The position numbers and the translations under genes are program-made. A stretch of 12,609 nucleotides of DNA from NCBI GenBank assembly GCA_013811715.1, contig JACCUS010000173.1, forward strand, positions 1 to 12,609, in the 5' to 3' direction. The notes beneath the pieces are model-generated. The model did no database searches, was not told where the DNA came from, and worked only from the letters and a program-made list of their open reading frames with translations. Position 1 is the first letter of the stretch. Every line of letters starts with the position of its first letter. This document shows positions 1 through 7,210 of this stretch, piece after piece. The DNA comes from Nocardioidaceae bacterium (GTDB lineage: Bacteria > Actinomycetota > Actinomycetes > Propionibacteriales > Nocardioidaceae).

Positions 1-243
1 GACGGAACCACGCTCTCGGCGGGACCGACCGAGACGCCCGGGGATCCCGGGAGCGAACCGACCGACTTGCGGTTGGATGAGAAGTTCATCAGATCGGTGG
101 CGCCCAGGACCGGTGAGCCGCGCGCACGGCGGATGCTCGGCCTGCTGAGCGACGCCGAGCGGTGCCACCTACCGGAACTGCTGGCCGAGGTCTACGCACC
201 CGGAATGGATAGCTCTCCACCGCTGACCCGGCGGGCGAGGTAA
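1..243 (+). CDS. 3' end of an unrecognised protein
   Basis: Frame 1 is open from the first base to a TAA at 241-243, giving 80 residues of a C-terminus; the start lies outside the window. Codon third positions are mostly G or C, as expected for real coding sequence in this genome. The visible part has a Pro/Gly/Thr-rich stretch, then a charged segment with an amphipathic-looking piece (RRMLGLLSDAERCHLPELL, about residues 46-64), then a short polar tail. I do not recognise a family. The helix could be the end of a small regulator, but this is a guess. The last bases abut or slightly overlap the decayed HNH gene on the other strand, so the natural C-terminus may have been altered by a rearrangement near 240. 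Confidence 0.45.
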   Translation, partial: DGTTLSAGPTETPGDPGSEPTDLRLDEKFIRSVAPRTGEPRARRMLGLLSDAERCHLPELLAEVYAPGMDSSPPLTRRAR

Positions 244-549
244 TCGTCGGCGGGCGAGGAAGCGGGGGTGGCGGATGGGTTTGTGTTGGGGGTCGACCCA
301 GGTGGGTGGGATGGATTCGGGGATGTGGTCGGCGGCGAACCTGATGCGCCAGGGTCTCGTCGTCGTAGAGGCGGTGGTGGAAGCCACACAGTGTCACGCC
401 GTTGTGGAGGCTGGTTCTGCCGCCCTTCCATCAGGCGATGACGTGGTGGACGTCGCACCAGCGGGCGGCGCGGTCGCAGCCGGGGTGCACGCAGCCGTGG
501 TCGCGTGCGATGACGGCGGTGCGGCCGGGTCGTCGATCAACAGGCTCAT
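235..549 (-). pseudogene. Decayed 13E12-repeat (DUF222) HNH endonuclease, C-terminal remnant
   Basis: Reading the minus strand through two frames recovers the C-terminal HNH region of the 13E12 family: RTAVIARDHGCVHPGCDRAA, then WCDVHHVIA, then WKGGRTSLHNGVTLCGFHHR (506-371), then WRIRFAADHIPESIPPTWVD, whose IPP-W-D element is typical of the family's end. Lesions seen: (1) an in-frame TGA at 431-433 inside the HNH motif, where the family usually has another residue, often Trp; (2) a frame change near 351-356 that puts the WRIRF...PTWVD tail in a different frame from the HHRLYDDE segment; (3) a break near 522-530, where the upstream open frame (MSLLIDDP from 549) is out of register, explainable by loss of four bases from a GGCCGGCC run or by a true breakpoint. 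The N-terminal DUF222 region is absent. Such genes are common, multicopy and often degraded in actinobacteria. The edges given are approximate. Confidence 0.8.
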
Positions 550-971
550 ACCACGAACACTAGATCCGGCCACCGACAGTTTCTGAAACCTTAGACAGCC
601 CCGTTCCGCCTTATCCACAAGAACAAACGCAATCCGACACATCGACAAAGCGGCGGCACCTCGTGTAAACGACGACGGACGAAGCCAGCGTGGTCGCGAT
701 GGGTTCTGGTGGTTGTTGCGCCGAACCGAATGGAACGTCGCCGGTCCAGTCTTGAATGCTGCCGCATACCGTCTCCGATGTCGTCGCCGAGCACGTCTGA
801 TGCATCAGCACCCGTCGGAGTTGCTGCACGAGGTCACTGTGGAGGGCGGGTCGTGGCTCGCGGTCGCCGCCCACGGCCGGGAGGACCCGCACCCTCGGCG
901 CACCGGTCTTCGCCGGCTATGCGTCCTCGCACAAGACCGGGTCGCCGGTGTTCGGCCGAGTCAGATGTTGA
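550..971. other. Stretch without a supportable gene
   Basis: About 420 bases lie between the HNH remnant and the stop codon of the glycosidase/phosphoesterase gene. Several open frames cross it on both strands, but their translations are low-complexity or Arg-rich, resemble no family I know, overlap one another, and lack a convincing ribosome site. One inverted repeat (903-940) is listed separately. The stretch may include further scrambled DNA from the same degraded 13E12 locus, but I could not find its DUF222 part here. Confidence 0.5.
903..940 (-). terminator. Possible terminator hairpin after the glycosidase/phosphoesterase gene
   Basis: CCGGTCTT at 903-910 is exactly complementary to AAGACCGG at 933-940, giving an 8-bp stem around a 22-base loop. 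It begins about 30 bases past the stop codon of the minus-strand gene ending at 972. There is no T-run on either side and the loop is long, so this is only a candidate for transcription termination. Confidence 0.25.
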
Positions 972-3900
972 TCAGCTCTGCACCGCGACCTGAGTGGTCT
1001 GCGACGCGCCGTTGACCGTGACCGTCAGTTCGCCGAGGCCCTCCCGGTGCGCCACCAACTCGCCCGATTCCGGGTCATAGGTGGCCACGTCCCGCGGGCG
1101 AGCCTCAACGGCCGGACCGATGTGCACGTGCCGCGACCCCGACCACGACGCGCTCACGGGGTAGTCGACAGGCACCTGACGCCCCTCTTGGACGACGGTC
1201 GCCGAGACGTCGACGCTCTCTCCCGGGAGCAGCACACCGGGGTCGGACAGCCTCAGCGCATCGACATGCGGCCGGATCTGCGCACGCAGCCAAGCCTGCT
1301 TGGCATCAGGGTCGACGCCTACCAGGGTCCAGCCGGTGAAACCGCCGTCCGACGGCGCTGCCGCGGGTGCCTTCCCGCTGTTGCCGTTGATCAGGTACGG
1401 CACGCCGTCGACCCGGGAGGCGTGGAAGACGCCGGCGTGCGCGGCGATGTAGGCGGCGCCCTTGCCGGTGTCGACCCGGAAGTCTGCCAGCCAGTCGCGC
1501 AGCAGCGCCGCCTCCTTGTCGTCCGACAACTCGGAGTTGTCCACGATCGCCGGGTCCTCGGTCGGGTGATGCGCCATCACGACCACGTTGCTGATGCTGG
1601 AGTCGTCGCGTGCCTCCTCCAGCGCCTGTTGTAGCAGCAGTACCTGGGCGAACCCACCCAGCAGGAACGACCCCCGTGAGGAGTCCAGCAGCACGAACCG
1701 CGTGCCCAGGTGGTCGAAGGTCCGCACCGGCTCGCCGAACACGGCACGGAAGTTGCTGAGGTCGCCCGGGCCGTAGGCTTCGTGGTTGCCCGGCACGTAG
1801 TAGTACGGCAGGTCGCCGAGTTCCTCTTCGAGGATCCGCTGAGCCAACTCGAAGTCCTCGTCGAAGCCGGTGTCTACGAAGTCTCCGTTGACGACAACGA
1901 AGTCCGGGTCGACTGCCTTGATCTCGCGGAGGGTACGGCGAGCTTGCGCCACCAGTCTGCTGTCGGGCTGGGCGGCGACGAACTGCGCGTCGCTGAGCAC
2001 CGCGAACGTCCAGCGGTCGGCACCGAGCTCGGCGTTCTTCAGCACCACCCGGTCCTCGACGGCGGGGACGTCCGGCACGTCGACCACTGGTGCGGACTCG
2101 ACGGTCAGGTCGTCGAACACGAGCCGGCCGCCGTACTGCTTGTTGCGGTCGGTCTCCACGACGTACATGCGTCGAAAAGTCAGCGGCCCCTGCAACCCCG
2201 CAGGAACAGTGGTGGAGACGTAGCGCCATCCAGTCCAGTTGACGGACGCCGCCAGGTTGAGGGTGCTGTTCACGCCCGAGGCATCGACGACGACGGCCCG
2301 CAACCAGGCCCCTTGACCGTCGCCGTTGACCCAGACGCCGACTCGCTGCGGACTGCCAGGCAGGCGCAGCGGCGCGGGGCTGGCGTTGAGATAGGCGGCT
2401 CGCGTGGCCGTCGTCCCCGTCAGGCTGTAGTCCAGCGCAATCGCGGCCCCGTTGCGCCCCTCGACCACGCTGCGCTGGGCCTGCACCACGCTCGGGAACG
2501 ACGAGGCGGTCCAGTCGGCGGAGTCGTCCATCGGGTCGACCACCTCACTTACCAGCCCGATCGTGACGCCGAGATAGGTCTGCACGCCGTCGACCGCCAG
2601 CGCGATCACCGCGGAACCGGAGTCGACACGCGGGGTGACGGTGAAGCCGGAGCCGCTCGCGGTCACCTCGATGATGGCGCGGTCGTATGCGAGGTCGACG
2701 TCACGCGGCTCGACCCACGTGGAGAAGCCGTCTCGGTCGTACCCGCGGACGGTGAACCCGCGGGTGGCGTCGATGCTGGGCAGCGCAACCTGCTCGACGT
2801 CGGTGTCGATGCGCTCGACCGGGCCCAGCACCTGCAGCTTGATGGCGCCTTGTGCGTCCCGGTCGGTCGCGCTGACCCGTACGGTGCCGCGGCGGAGCCC
2901 GGAGACGACGACGGTCTCCTCGCGGGTGCCCGGCCTGTCGACCCGGCCGACCGACATCGGGTCGGCCCACCAGATGGGTGCGGAGTCGACCGCGGCCAGG
3001 GTCTCGTCGTGGCCGTTCGCCACCAACGTGCGGGTGAGACCGGCGTGGACTCGGCGCGAGCCTTCCTGGTCCTGGGCGGGCTCGAGGGCGATGTCGGTCA
3101 GCTCGCCACTCCCGGGTGCGACGTGGAAGCCAAGGCCGTTGGGCACGCTCCGCTGCCCGCCGTCGGAGGGCGAGTTGACGACTGCCGGCTCCTCCCCCGC
3201 CTCACGGGCCAGCATCGTGGAAGACCCGCCGCCGTCGAGGTTGAGCGCGTCCTCGGCCCCCAGATCGCGCAGCATCTCACCCAGCTCGACCAACGAGACA
3301 CCGCGGCTGTTGACCTGCCTACCGTCGACGGTGAGGAAGATCAGCCGATCGTCGTCATCGTCGATGCCCACGGCCGTGCGGGGGTGGATGTCGCTGTCGT
3401 TCCCGGTGGCCAGCTCGCCGTCGCGGAGCAGCACGACATTGCCGCTGGCGGCGACGACCGGGCCGGGCTCCTTGAGCTCGTAATCGACGTCCACCTCGTC
3501 GCCGGGCTGCAGATCCTCGAGTGCCGTCGCGCCGGTGTCGCGGCCGACGATCTCGACGGCCGCCCCCGGGATGGGTCCCTCACCCGGCATGGTCGTGTTG
3601 GACGTCACCACCCCGTCGGTGACCGTGACCGCGCGGACGTTGGTGGCGCCATCGACGGTGCGCCGTCGAGCGACATCTCCCCAGAAGCTGTTGTAGATTC
3701 CGATGCCGTCCCGCGCCACCGACGGTGAGTTGAGGTTGGTTGTCGGCAGGCTGCCCGCTCCCGTCGTCACCTGGGCCTCGAGGTAGACGTCGGTGATCTC
3801 GGCAGTGCGGTCTGCCTCGATTGTGAGTGATGTGTTGTGGCCGTCGGCGGGTGCGTGGATGAGGCCGTCCTCGCGGTCCACGCCGACACCTAGCGGCGCC

Positions 3901-4346
3901 CCGGTGTCGCTGATGTCGAAGAAGTCGGCGTTGGTGCCGGCGACGAAACCCGGCTCACGCTGCAGCATCTGCGACAGCGGCTGGGGGTTGGAAACCTGGC
4001 CCGACGAAAGGTAGTCAAGCGCGAGGCCGGGCTGATCCAGCTCGGCGGTGAGCACGTCGGCACGGACCCAGCCGCGGGGGCCGTACTGGTCGAAGCTGGT
4101 ATGCACCAGCCCCGGTGCGACAGGCTCGGTCTCCTCGTCCACGGTGATCTGCTCCGCCGTCGCGGTCGGCGCGACTTGAGGCGCCTCGGACTTGTCGGAT
4201 CCGGCGGTCGCGGTGCGATCTTCGATCAGCCTGGCGTGATCGTCGTCTTGCGCGGCGATCGGTGGTGCGGCGACGATGAGTGGGAGCGCGGTCGCAGCGG
4301 CGACCGCAAGGGCTGTGCGGCGGAGTCGAAGAGTCATACCCACCAT
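972..4346 (-). CDS. Secreted phosphodiester glycosidase (NAGPA-like) fused to a metallophosphoesterase
   Basis: An 1124-residue exported protein. Residues 1-33 are a Sec-type signal peptide (basic LRLRR, hydrophobic core, Ala-rich cleavage region). Residues about 78-410 form a phosphodiester glycosidase (NAGPA/DUF2233) domain, marked by TNADFFD at 138-144 and NLDGGGSSTM at 369-378. Residues about 415-600 look like beta-rich Ig-like linkers. Residues about 605-755 resemble a galactose-binding-like carbohydrate module (DDSADW..., ending VFDDLTVE). Residues about 778-1015 are a calcineurin-like metallophosphoesterase: SDAQ 785-788, NGDFVD 820-825, GNHE 853-856, AHHP 925-928, and HAGVFH 970-975. 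A beta-rich tail with an Ig-like repeat follows. Known NAGPA-type enzymes hydrolyse sugar-1-phosphodiesters; the second domain could then remove phosphate. The substrate is unknown, with cell-wall or extracellular glycopolymers plausible. ATG at 4337 is an equally likely start and gives a more standard signal peptide. The gene lies downstream of mshC after an 89-base gap with a hairpin, so it is probably a separate transcript. Confidence 0.9.
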   Translation of the reverse strand: MVGMTLRLRRTALAVAAATALPLIVAAPPIAAQDDDHARLIEDRTATAGSDKSEAPQVAPTATAEQITVDEETEPVAPGLVHTSFDQYGPRGWVRADVLTAELDQPGLALDYLSSGQVSNPQPLSQMLQREPGFVAGTNADFFDISDTGAPLGVGVDREDGLIHAPADGHNTSLTIEADRTAEITDVYLEAQVTTGAGSLPTTNLNSPSVARDGIGIYNSFWGDVARRRTVDGATNVRAVTVTDGVVTSNTTMPGEGPIPGAAVEIVGRDTGATALEDLQPGDEVDVDYELKEPGPVVAASGNVVLLRDGELATGNDSDIHPRTAVGIDDDDDRLIFLTVDGRQVNSRGVSLVELGEMLRDLGAEDALNLDGGGSSTMLAREAGEEPAVVNSPSDGGQRSVPNGLGFHVAPGSGELTDIALEPAQDQEGSRRVHAGLTRTLVANGHDETLAAVDSAPIWWADPMSVGRVDRPGTREETVVVSGLRRGTVRVSATDRDAQGAIKLQVLGPVERIDTDVEQVALPSIDATRGFTVRGYDRDGFSTWVEPRDVDLAYDRAIIEVTASGSGFTVTPRVDSGSAVIALAVDGVQTYLGVTIGLVSEVVDPMDDSADWTASSFPSVVQAQRSVVEGRNGAAIALDYSLTGTTATRAAYLNASPAPLRLPGSPQRVGVWVNGDGQGAWLRAVVVDASGVNSTLNLAASVNWTGWRYVSTTVPAGLQGPLTFRRMYVVETDRNKQYGGRLVFDDLTVESAPVVDVPDVPAVEDRVVLKNAELGADRWTFAVLSDAQFVAAQPDSRLVAQARRTLREIKAVDPDFVVVNGDFVDTGFDEDFELAQRILEEELGDLPYYYVPGNHEAYGPGDLSNFRAVFGEPVRTFDHLGTRFVLLDSSRGSFLLGGFAQVLLLQQALEEARDDSSISNVVVMAHHPTEDPAIVDNSELSDDKEAALLRDWLADFRVDTGKGAAYIAAHAGVFHASRVDGVPYLINGNSGKAPAAAPSDGGFTGWTLVGVDPDAKQAWLRAQIRPHVDALRLSDPGVLLPGESVDVSATVVQEGRQVPVDYPVSASWSGSRHVHIGPAVEARPRDVATYDPESGELVAHREGLGELTVTVNGASQTTQVAVQS

Positions 4347-4411
4347 GTAAGGCGGCGAAAGTGAAATGCGCGTGACGGCCGGTGGACACCATCATGGCAA
4401 CACGCCGCCTG

Positions 4412-4430
4412 GCCCCTCGGCGGAAGGGGC
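4412..4430 (-). terminator. Hairpin between mshC and the secreted hydrolase gene
   Basis: GCCCCT at 4412-4417 pairs with AGGGGC at 4425-4430 around a 7-base loop, starting six bases past the mshC stop codon on the minus strand. No T-run follows. This is a likely but weak intrinsic terminator, or a processing/stability hairpin, separating mshC from the next gene. Confidence 0.4.
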
Positions 4431-4435
4431 TGCGC

Positions 4436-5692
4436 TCACGACCTGGGCGTGTCTTCGGCCACCAGCGGAAGGGCGATACCGAGGGAGGCCTCGACGACTG
4501 CGGTGACGAGTTCGGCCGACCCGTCGACCGTGCGGCCCTGCCCGTTGGCCCACGCATCGACGGCCGCCAATGCTCGAGGCGCGTCCAGGTCATCGGCCAG
4601 TGCCGCGCGTACGTCGTTGACTGTGTCGGTCGCGTCGGGCCCACCTCGGCGTACCGCCTCGGTCCACCGACGCAGCCTCGCCTGGCCAGCACCCGGCAGG
4701 TCATCGGCCCAGTCCCAGTCGTTGCGGTAGTGCTGCGCCAACAGCGTCAGCCGGATGGCGCGGGGGTCGACGCCGCCTGCCCGCAGCCGTGACACGAGCA
4801 CCAGGTTGCCGCGCGACTTCGACATCTTGTGACCCTCGTAGCCGACCATTCCGGCGTGGGCGTATGCCCTGGCGAACGCCTCGCCCGGACGCGCCACCTG
4901 GACCTCACCGGCGGTCATCTCATGGTGGGGGAAAGCCAAGTCCGACCCACCCCCCTGCAGGTCGAAGGCGCCCCCGAGGTGCTCCAGTGCGATGGCCGAG
5001 CACTCGACGTGCCACCCCGGACGACCAGGTCCCAGCACGGTGTCCCACGCGGGCTCTCCGTCGCGGGCACGTTGCCACACCACGCAGTCGAGCGGGTCAC
5101 GTTTGCCCGGCCGGTCGGGGTCGCCACCGTTGTCGGCGAACAGCGGGAGCATCTCGTCACGGGTCAGCCGAGACACCTCACCGAAGAGCGGGTCAGAGGT
5201 GACCGAGAAGTAGAGGTCGCCGTCGACGTCATAGACGGCGCCCTTCGCCTGCAGCTCCAAGATGAGGTCGACGATCAACGGAATCGACTCGACTGCGCCT
5301 GCGAACACGTCCGGGGGTATCACCGACAACGCCGCCATGTCCTCGCCGAAGAGCCGCGTCTCGCGTCCCGCCAGGTCGGCCCAGTCCACGCCGGTGGCCC
5401 GCGCGCGCTCCAGCAGCGGGTCGTCGACGTCGGTCACGTTCTGCACATAGCGGACCCGGTGGCCGGCTTCTCGCCACGCCCGGATGGCGAGGTCGAACGC
5501 CACATACGTGGCGGCATGCCCGACGTGGGTGGCGTCGTACGGCGTGATGCCGCAGACGTAGAGCCGAGCCTCGTCACCGGGGTCGGTCTTTTCGACCTGA
5601 CCCGTCCGAGCGTCGTACAGCATCAGCTCTGGGGCGGCGCCCAGGCGGTCGGGAATGGTCGTGGAAACGACCGGAGGAGCCCATGCCTGCAT
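4436..5692 (-). CDS. mshC: Cysteine--1-D-myo-inosityl 2-amino-2-deoxy-alpha-D-glucopyranoside ligase (mycothiol synthesis)
   Basis: MshC is the ATP-dependent cytosolic ligase that joins L-cysteine to GlcN-Ins, the penultimate step of mycothiol synthesis. It is a relative of class I cysteinyl-tRNA synthetase. The 418-residue length fits MshC and is shorter than CysS because the anticodon-binding part is reduced. Visible motifs: the N-terminal MQAWAPPVV signature; YVCGITPYDATHVGHA at 45-60 with the HIGH-type HVGH (56-59) and zinc ligand Cys47; NVTDVDD 85-91; GWHVECSAIA 226-235 with zinc ligand Cys231; FPHHE 254-258 with zinc ligand His256; and HKMSKSRGN 288-296 (KMSKS). All key residues are present. 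The start is ATG 5692, 24 bases after the SCO1664-like stop. A TAGGCT box 7 bases upstream suggests an additional promoter of its own. The alternative, CysS, is unlikely given the length and the N-terminal signature. Confidence 0.97.
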   Translation of the reverse strand: MQAWAPPVVSTTIPDRLGAAPELMLYDARTGQVEKTDPGDEARLYVCGITPYDATHVGHAATYVAFDLAIRAWREAGHRVRYVQNVTDVDDPLLERARATGVDWADLAGRETRLFGEDMAALSVIPPDVFAGAVESIPLIVDLILELQAKGAVYDVDGDLYFSVTSDPLFGEVSRLTRDEMLPLFADNGGDPDRPGKRDPLDCVVWQRARDGEPAWDTVLGPGRPGWHVECSAIALEHLGGAFDLQGGGSDLAFPHHEMTAGEVQVARPGEAFARAYAHAGMVGYEGHKMSKSRGNLVLVSRLRAGGVDPRAIRLTLLAQHYRNDWDWADDLPGAGQARLRRWTEAVRRGGPDATDTVNDVRAALADDLDAPRALAAVDAWANGQGRTVDGSAELVTAVVEASLGIALPLVAEDTPRS

Positions 5693-5699
5693 ACCGGCC

Positions 5700-5705
5700 A
5701 GCCTA
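5700..5705 (-). promoter_or_regulatory. Candidate -10 box for a leaderless mshC transcript
   Basis: Minus-strand TAGGCT fits the actinobacterial -10 consensus TANNNT and ends exactly 7 bases before the mshC ATG, the spacing expected when transcription starts at the A of the start codon. No -35 hexamer is recognisable. It lies in the 24-base gap after the upstream gene, so mshC may be transcribed both by read-through and from here. Confidence 0.4.
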
Positions 5706-5716
5706 ACCAGGCGGGC

Positions 5717-6571
5717 TCAAAACGGAGGCCATGGGATCGCGGGCCAGGAGCCGTCGGGCACCGGCATCTGCCCCGTGCGGCACAGCGACTCGAGGCGGCG
5801 GCTCAAGGCCGTGATCTCCGCGTCGTCCAGCCACTCGCTCAGCCTTTCGTCGAGCCCGGCCGTCAACGCCGCCCGCAACCGCTGCAACGCGGCTCGATCG
5901 GTGTCCCGCAGCGGTTGTCCGGCCCAGCCCCACAAGACCGTCCGGAGCTTGGAGTCCTCGTGGAACGAGACGCCGTGGTCGCACCCCCAAACCAACTCAC
6001 CGCCTGGACGGCTCTCGACGAGCACATGTCCGCCCTTGCGGTCGGCGTTGTTGACCACTACGTCGAACACGGCCATGGCACGCAACCGGTCGTCGTCGGC
6101 GTGCACGAGGAGGACCGGCTGCCCGTGCTGGTCCTCGGCTTGCAGTACGGCGAGCCACCCAGGCTCGTCGTACTCCACATCCACCACGTCGACGAGCGCG
6201 CCCGACGGCGTCGTGTCGACCCACCGCTGGCACATGCCGGGGCCGAACCTTCCGTCGCGCAGCACGGTCTGCGGAACGACGTCCCAGCAGCCCGCCTCGG
6301 AGACCAGCCGGGCGGCGCGCTCCCGCCCGGCCAGCGTGCCGGGCGGGAAGTCCCACAGCGGCCGCTCACCGGCGATCGGCTTGTAGATGCAGCGCAGCGT
6401 CACACCGTCGAGAGTGACGTGTCCGAGGAACGAGGCGTTGGACGCTGAGACGATCCTGCCGTCGAGCTCGAGTGAACCCCGGGACAGTATCGGCTCGACC
6501 GCCGCGTCGTCCAGGACCGGCGCGTCGTCAGTGTGCAATGCGCCGGAACCCGTTCGCGCGTGGGCACACAT
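5717..6571 (-). CDS. SCO1664-family protein, predicted atypical (PI3/4-kinase-like) kinase
   Basis: A member of an actinobacterial family of unknown function regularly found beside mshC. With the ATG at 6571 it is 284 residues. The fold signature looks kinase-like: a glycine-poor N-lobe with CIYKP at 61-65 (candidate ATP lysine Lys64), the strongly conserved-looking GERPLWDFP at 68-76, a catalytic-loop-like FDVVVNNADRKGGH at 169-182 (Asn174/Asn175, Asp177, Arg178, His182), and a DFG-like metal motif WGCDHG at 195-200 (Asp198). These resemble PI3/PI4-kinase-like and HipA-like enzymes, so ATP-dependent phosphorylation is inferred; the substrate is unknown. It ends with a Pro/Trp-rich tail (AIPWPPF). 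The start is uncertain: ATG 6571 follows a GGAGG, but that sequence is also DUF3090 coding; TTG 6538 would shorten the protein by 11 residues. Either start overlaps the end of the DUF3090 gene, implying coupled translation. Confidence 0.85.
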   Translation of the reverse strand: MCAHARTGSGALHTDDAPVLDDAAVEPILSRGSLELDGRIVSASNASFLGHVTLDGVTLRCIYKPIAGERPLWDFPPGTLAGRERAARLVSEAGCWDVVPQTVLRDGRFGPGMCQRWVDTTPSGALVDVVDVEYDEPGWLAVLQAEDQHGQPVLLVHADDDRLRAMAVFDVVVNNADRKGGHVLVESRPGGELVWGCDHGVSFHEDSKLRTVLWGWAGQPLRDTDRAALQRLRAALTAGLDERLSEWLDDAEITALSRRLESLCRTGQMPVPDGSWPAIPWPPF

Positions 6572-7139
6572 GTCCCTCCGGGTCCATCGGACCACCACAG
6601 AACTGGCATGCCGGCCGCCCGGCCGACACCACACTTTGCGACCTGCGCACGAACGCCCGGGCGTAGGCCGGCTCCATCTTCACGATCAGCACCTCGCTGG
6701 CCTCGACCTCGATCTCAAGATCGACCTCGGGCGCCGCCTCGGCGTCCTCGTCGTCGGCCGTGACCGACTCCGACACGACGGCCTCCTCCGACATCGGGAA
6801 CAGCTCGATGACCACGAGGTTGGACGTGTCTTCCCAGCTCAACGTGATCGTCCCGACGCGGAACTCCTCGACGATGGGCTGGTCGAGTGGATCGCCGTCA
6901 TGCGAGCCGGCCGGAGCCATGGCGGGAATCGTCGCCTCTCCCCCGCTCTCCCGAAGCGCCTGGTCGAGCAAGAGGTCGACCCGTTCGGCGAGGATCGACA
7001 CCTGCTGCTTCTCCAAGGCCACGCTCGTCACCCGGTTGCCCTCCTTGGCCTGCAGGAAGAATGTTCGCTGCCCAGGTGGGCCGACTGTACCGCTGACGAA
7101 GCGGTCCGGCTGGTCGAAACTGTGTACGACGATCGACAT
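6528..7139 (-). CDS. DUF3090 family protein with C-terminal zinc-binding motif
   Basis: A 203-residue cytoplasmic protein of the actinobacterial DUF3090 family, of unknown function. The N-terminal half carries family hallmarks: PDRFVSGTVGPPGQRTFFLQ at 11-30 and VTSVALEKQQVSILAERVD at 37-55, followed by EEFRVGTITLSWE at 91-103. A very acidic insert (about 118-147, rich in Glu and Asp) separates this from the C-terminal part. The C-terminus holds CQFCGGPMDPEGHVCPRANG at 178-197, where Cys178, Cys181, His190 and Cys192 can form a small zinc knuckle. There is no signal peptide or membrane segment. It sits between the histidine phosphatase (71-base gap) and the SCO1664-like gene (overlap). The ATG at 7139 is preceded by a GGAG and by a TAGTCT box 7 bases upstream. 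A partner or regulator of the neighbouring kinase-like protein is possible but unproven. Confidence 0.93.
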   Translation of the reverse strand: MSIVVHSFDQPDRFVSGTVGPPGQRTFFLQAKEGNRVTSVALEKQQVSILAERVDLLLDQALRESGGEATIPAMAPAGSHDGDPLDQPIVEEFRVGTITLSWEDTSNLVVIELFPMSEEAVVSESVTADDEDAEAAPEVDLEIEVEASEVLIVKMEPAYARAFVRRSQSVVSAGRPACQFCGGPMDPEGHVCPRANGFRRIAH

Positions 7140-7146
7140 GACTCCA

Positions 7147-7152
7147 AGACTA
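7147..7152 (-). promoter_or_regulatory. Candidate -10 box for a leaderless DUF3090 transcript
   Basis: Minus-strand TAGTCT (TANNNT) ends 7 bases before the DUF3090 ATG. The 71-base gap to the upstream gene leaves room for a promoter; no clear -35 element is seen. A GGAG lies between the box and the ATG with only two bases spacing, too close for a standard ribosome site, which fits leaderless initiation slightly better. Confidence 0.4.
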
Positions 7153-7210
7153 GAACGTCAACCCAACTGGAGGGCACGCACAAGCTCGACCAGCAGACCA
7201 GCTCGACCGG

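Noticed and set aside
611..1015. Overlapping open frames of about 67-100 codons on both strands upstream of the hydrolase stop
   Set aside because: They overlap each other, show no family resemblance and no convincing ribosome site. Two of them run into the end of the secreted hydrolase gene on the other strand.
1710..3728. 672-codon open frame on the plus strand opposite the secreted hydrolase gene
   Set aside because: It is antisense to a gene with clear domains and a signal peptide. High GC keeps the opposite frame open, and its translation has no recognisable domain.
4829..6448. 539-codon open frame on the plus strand
   Set aside because: It runs antisense through mshC and the SCO1664-like gene, both of which carry unmistakable motifs; the translation is a compositional shadow.
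7183..7208. Direct repeat AGCTCGACC at 7183-7191 and 7200-7208
   Set aside because: Only two copies of nine GC-rich bases in a short gap, with no hairpin or mobile-element context; likely chance.
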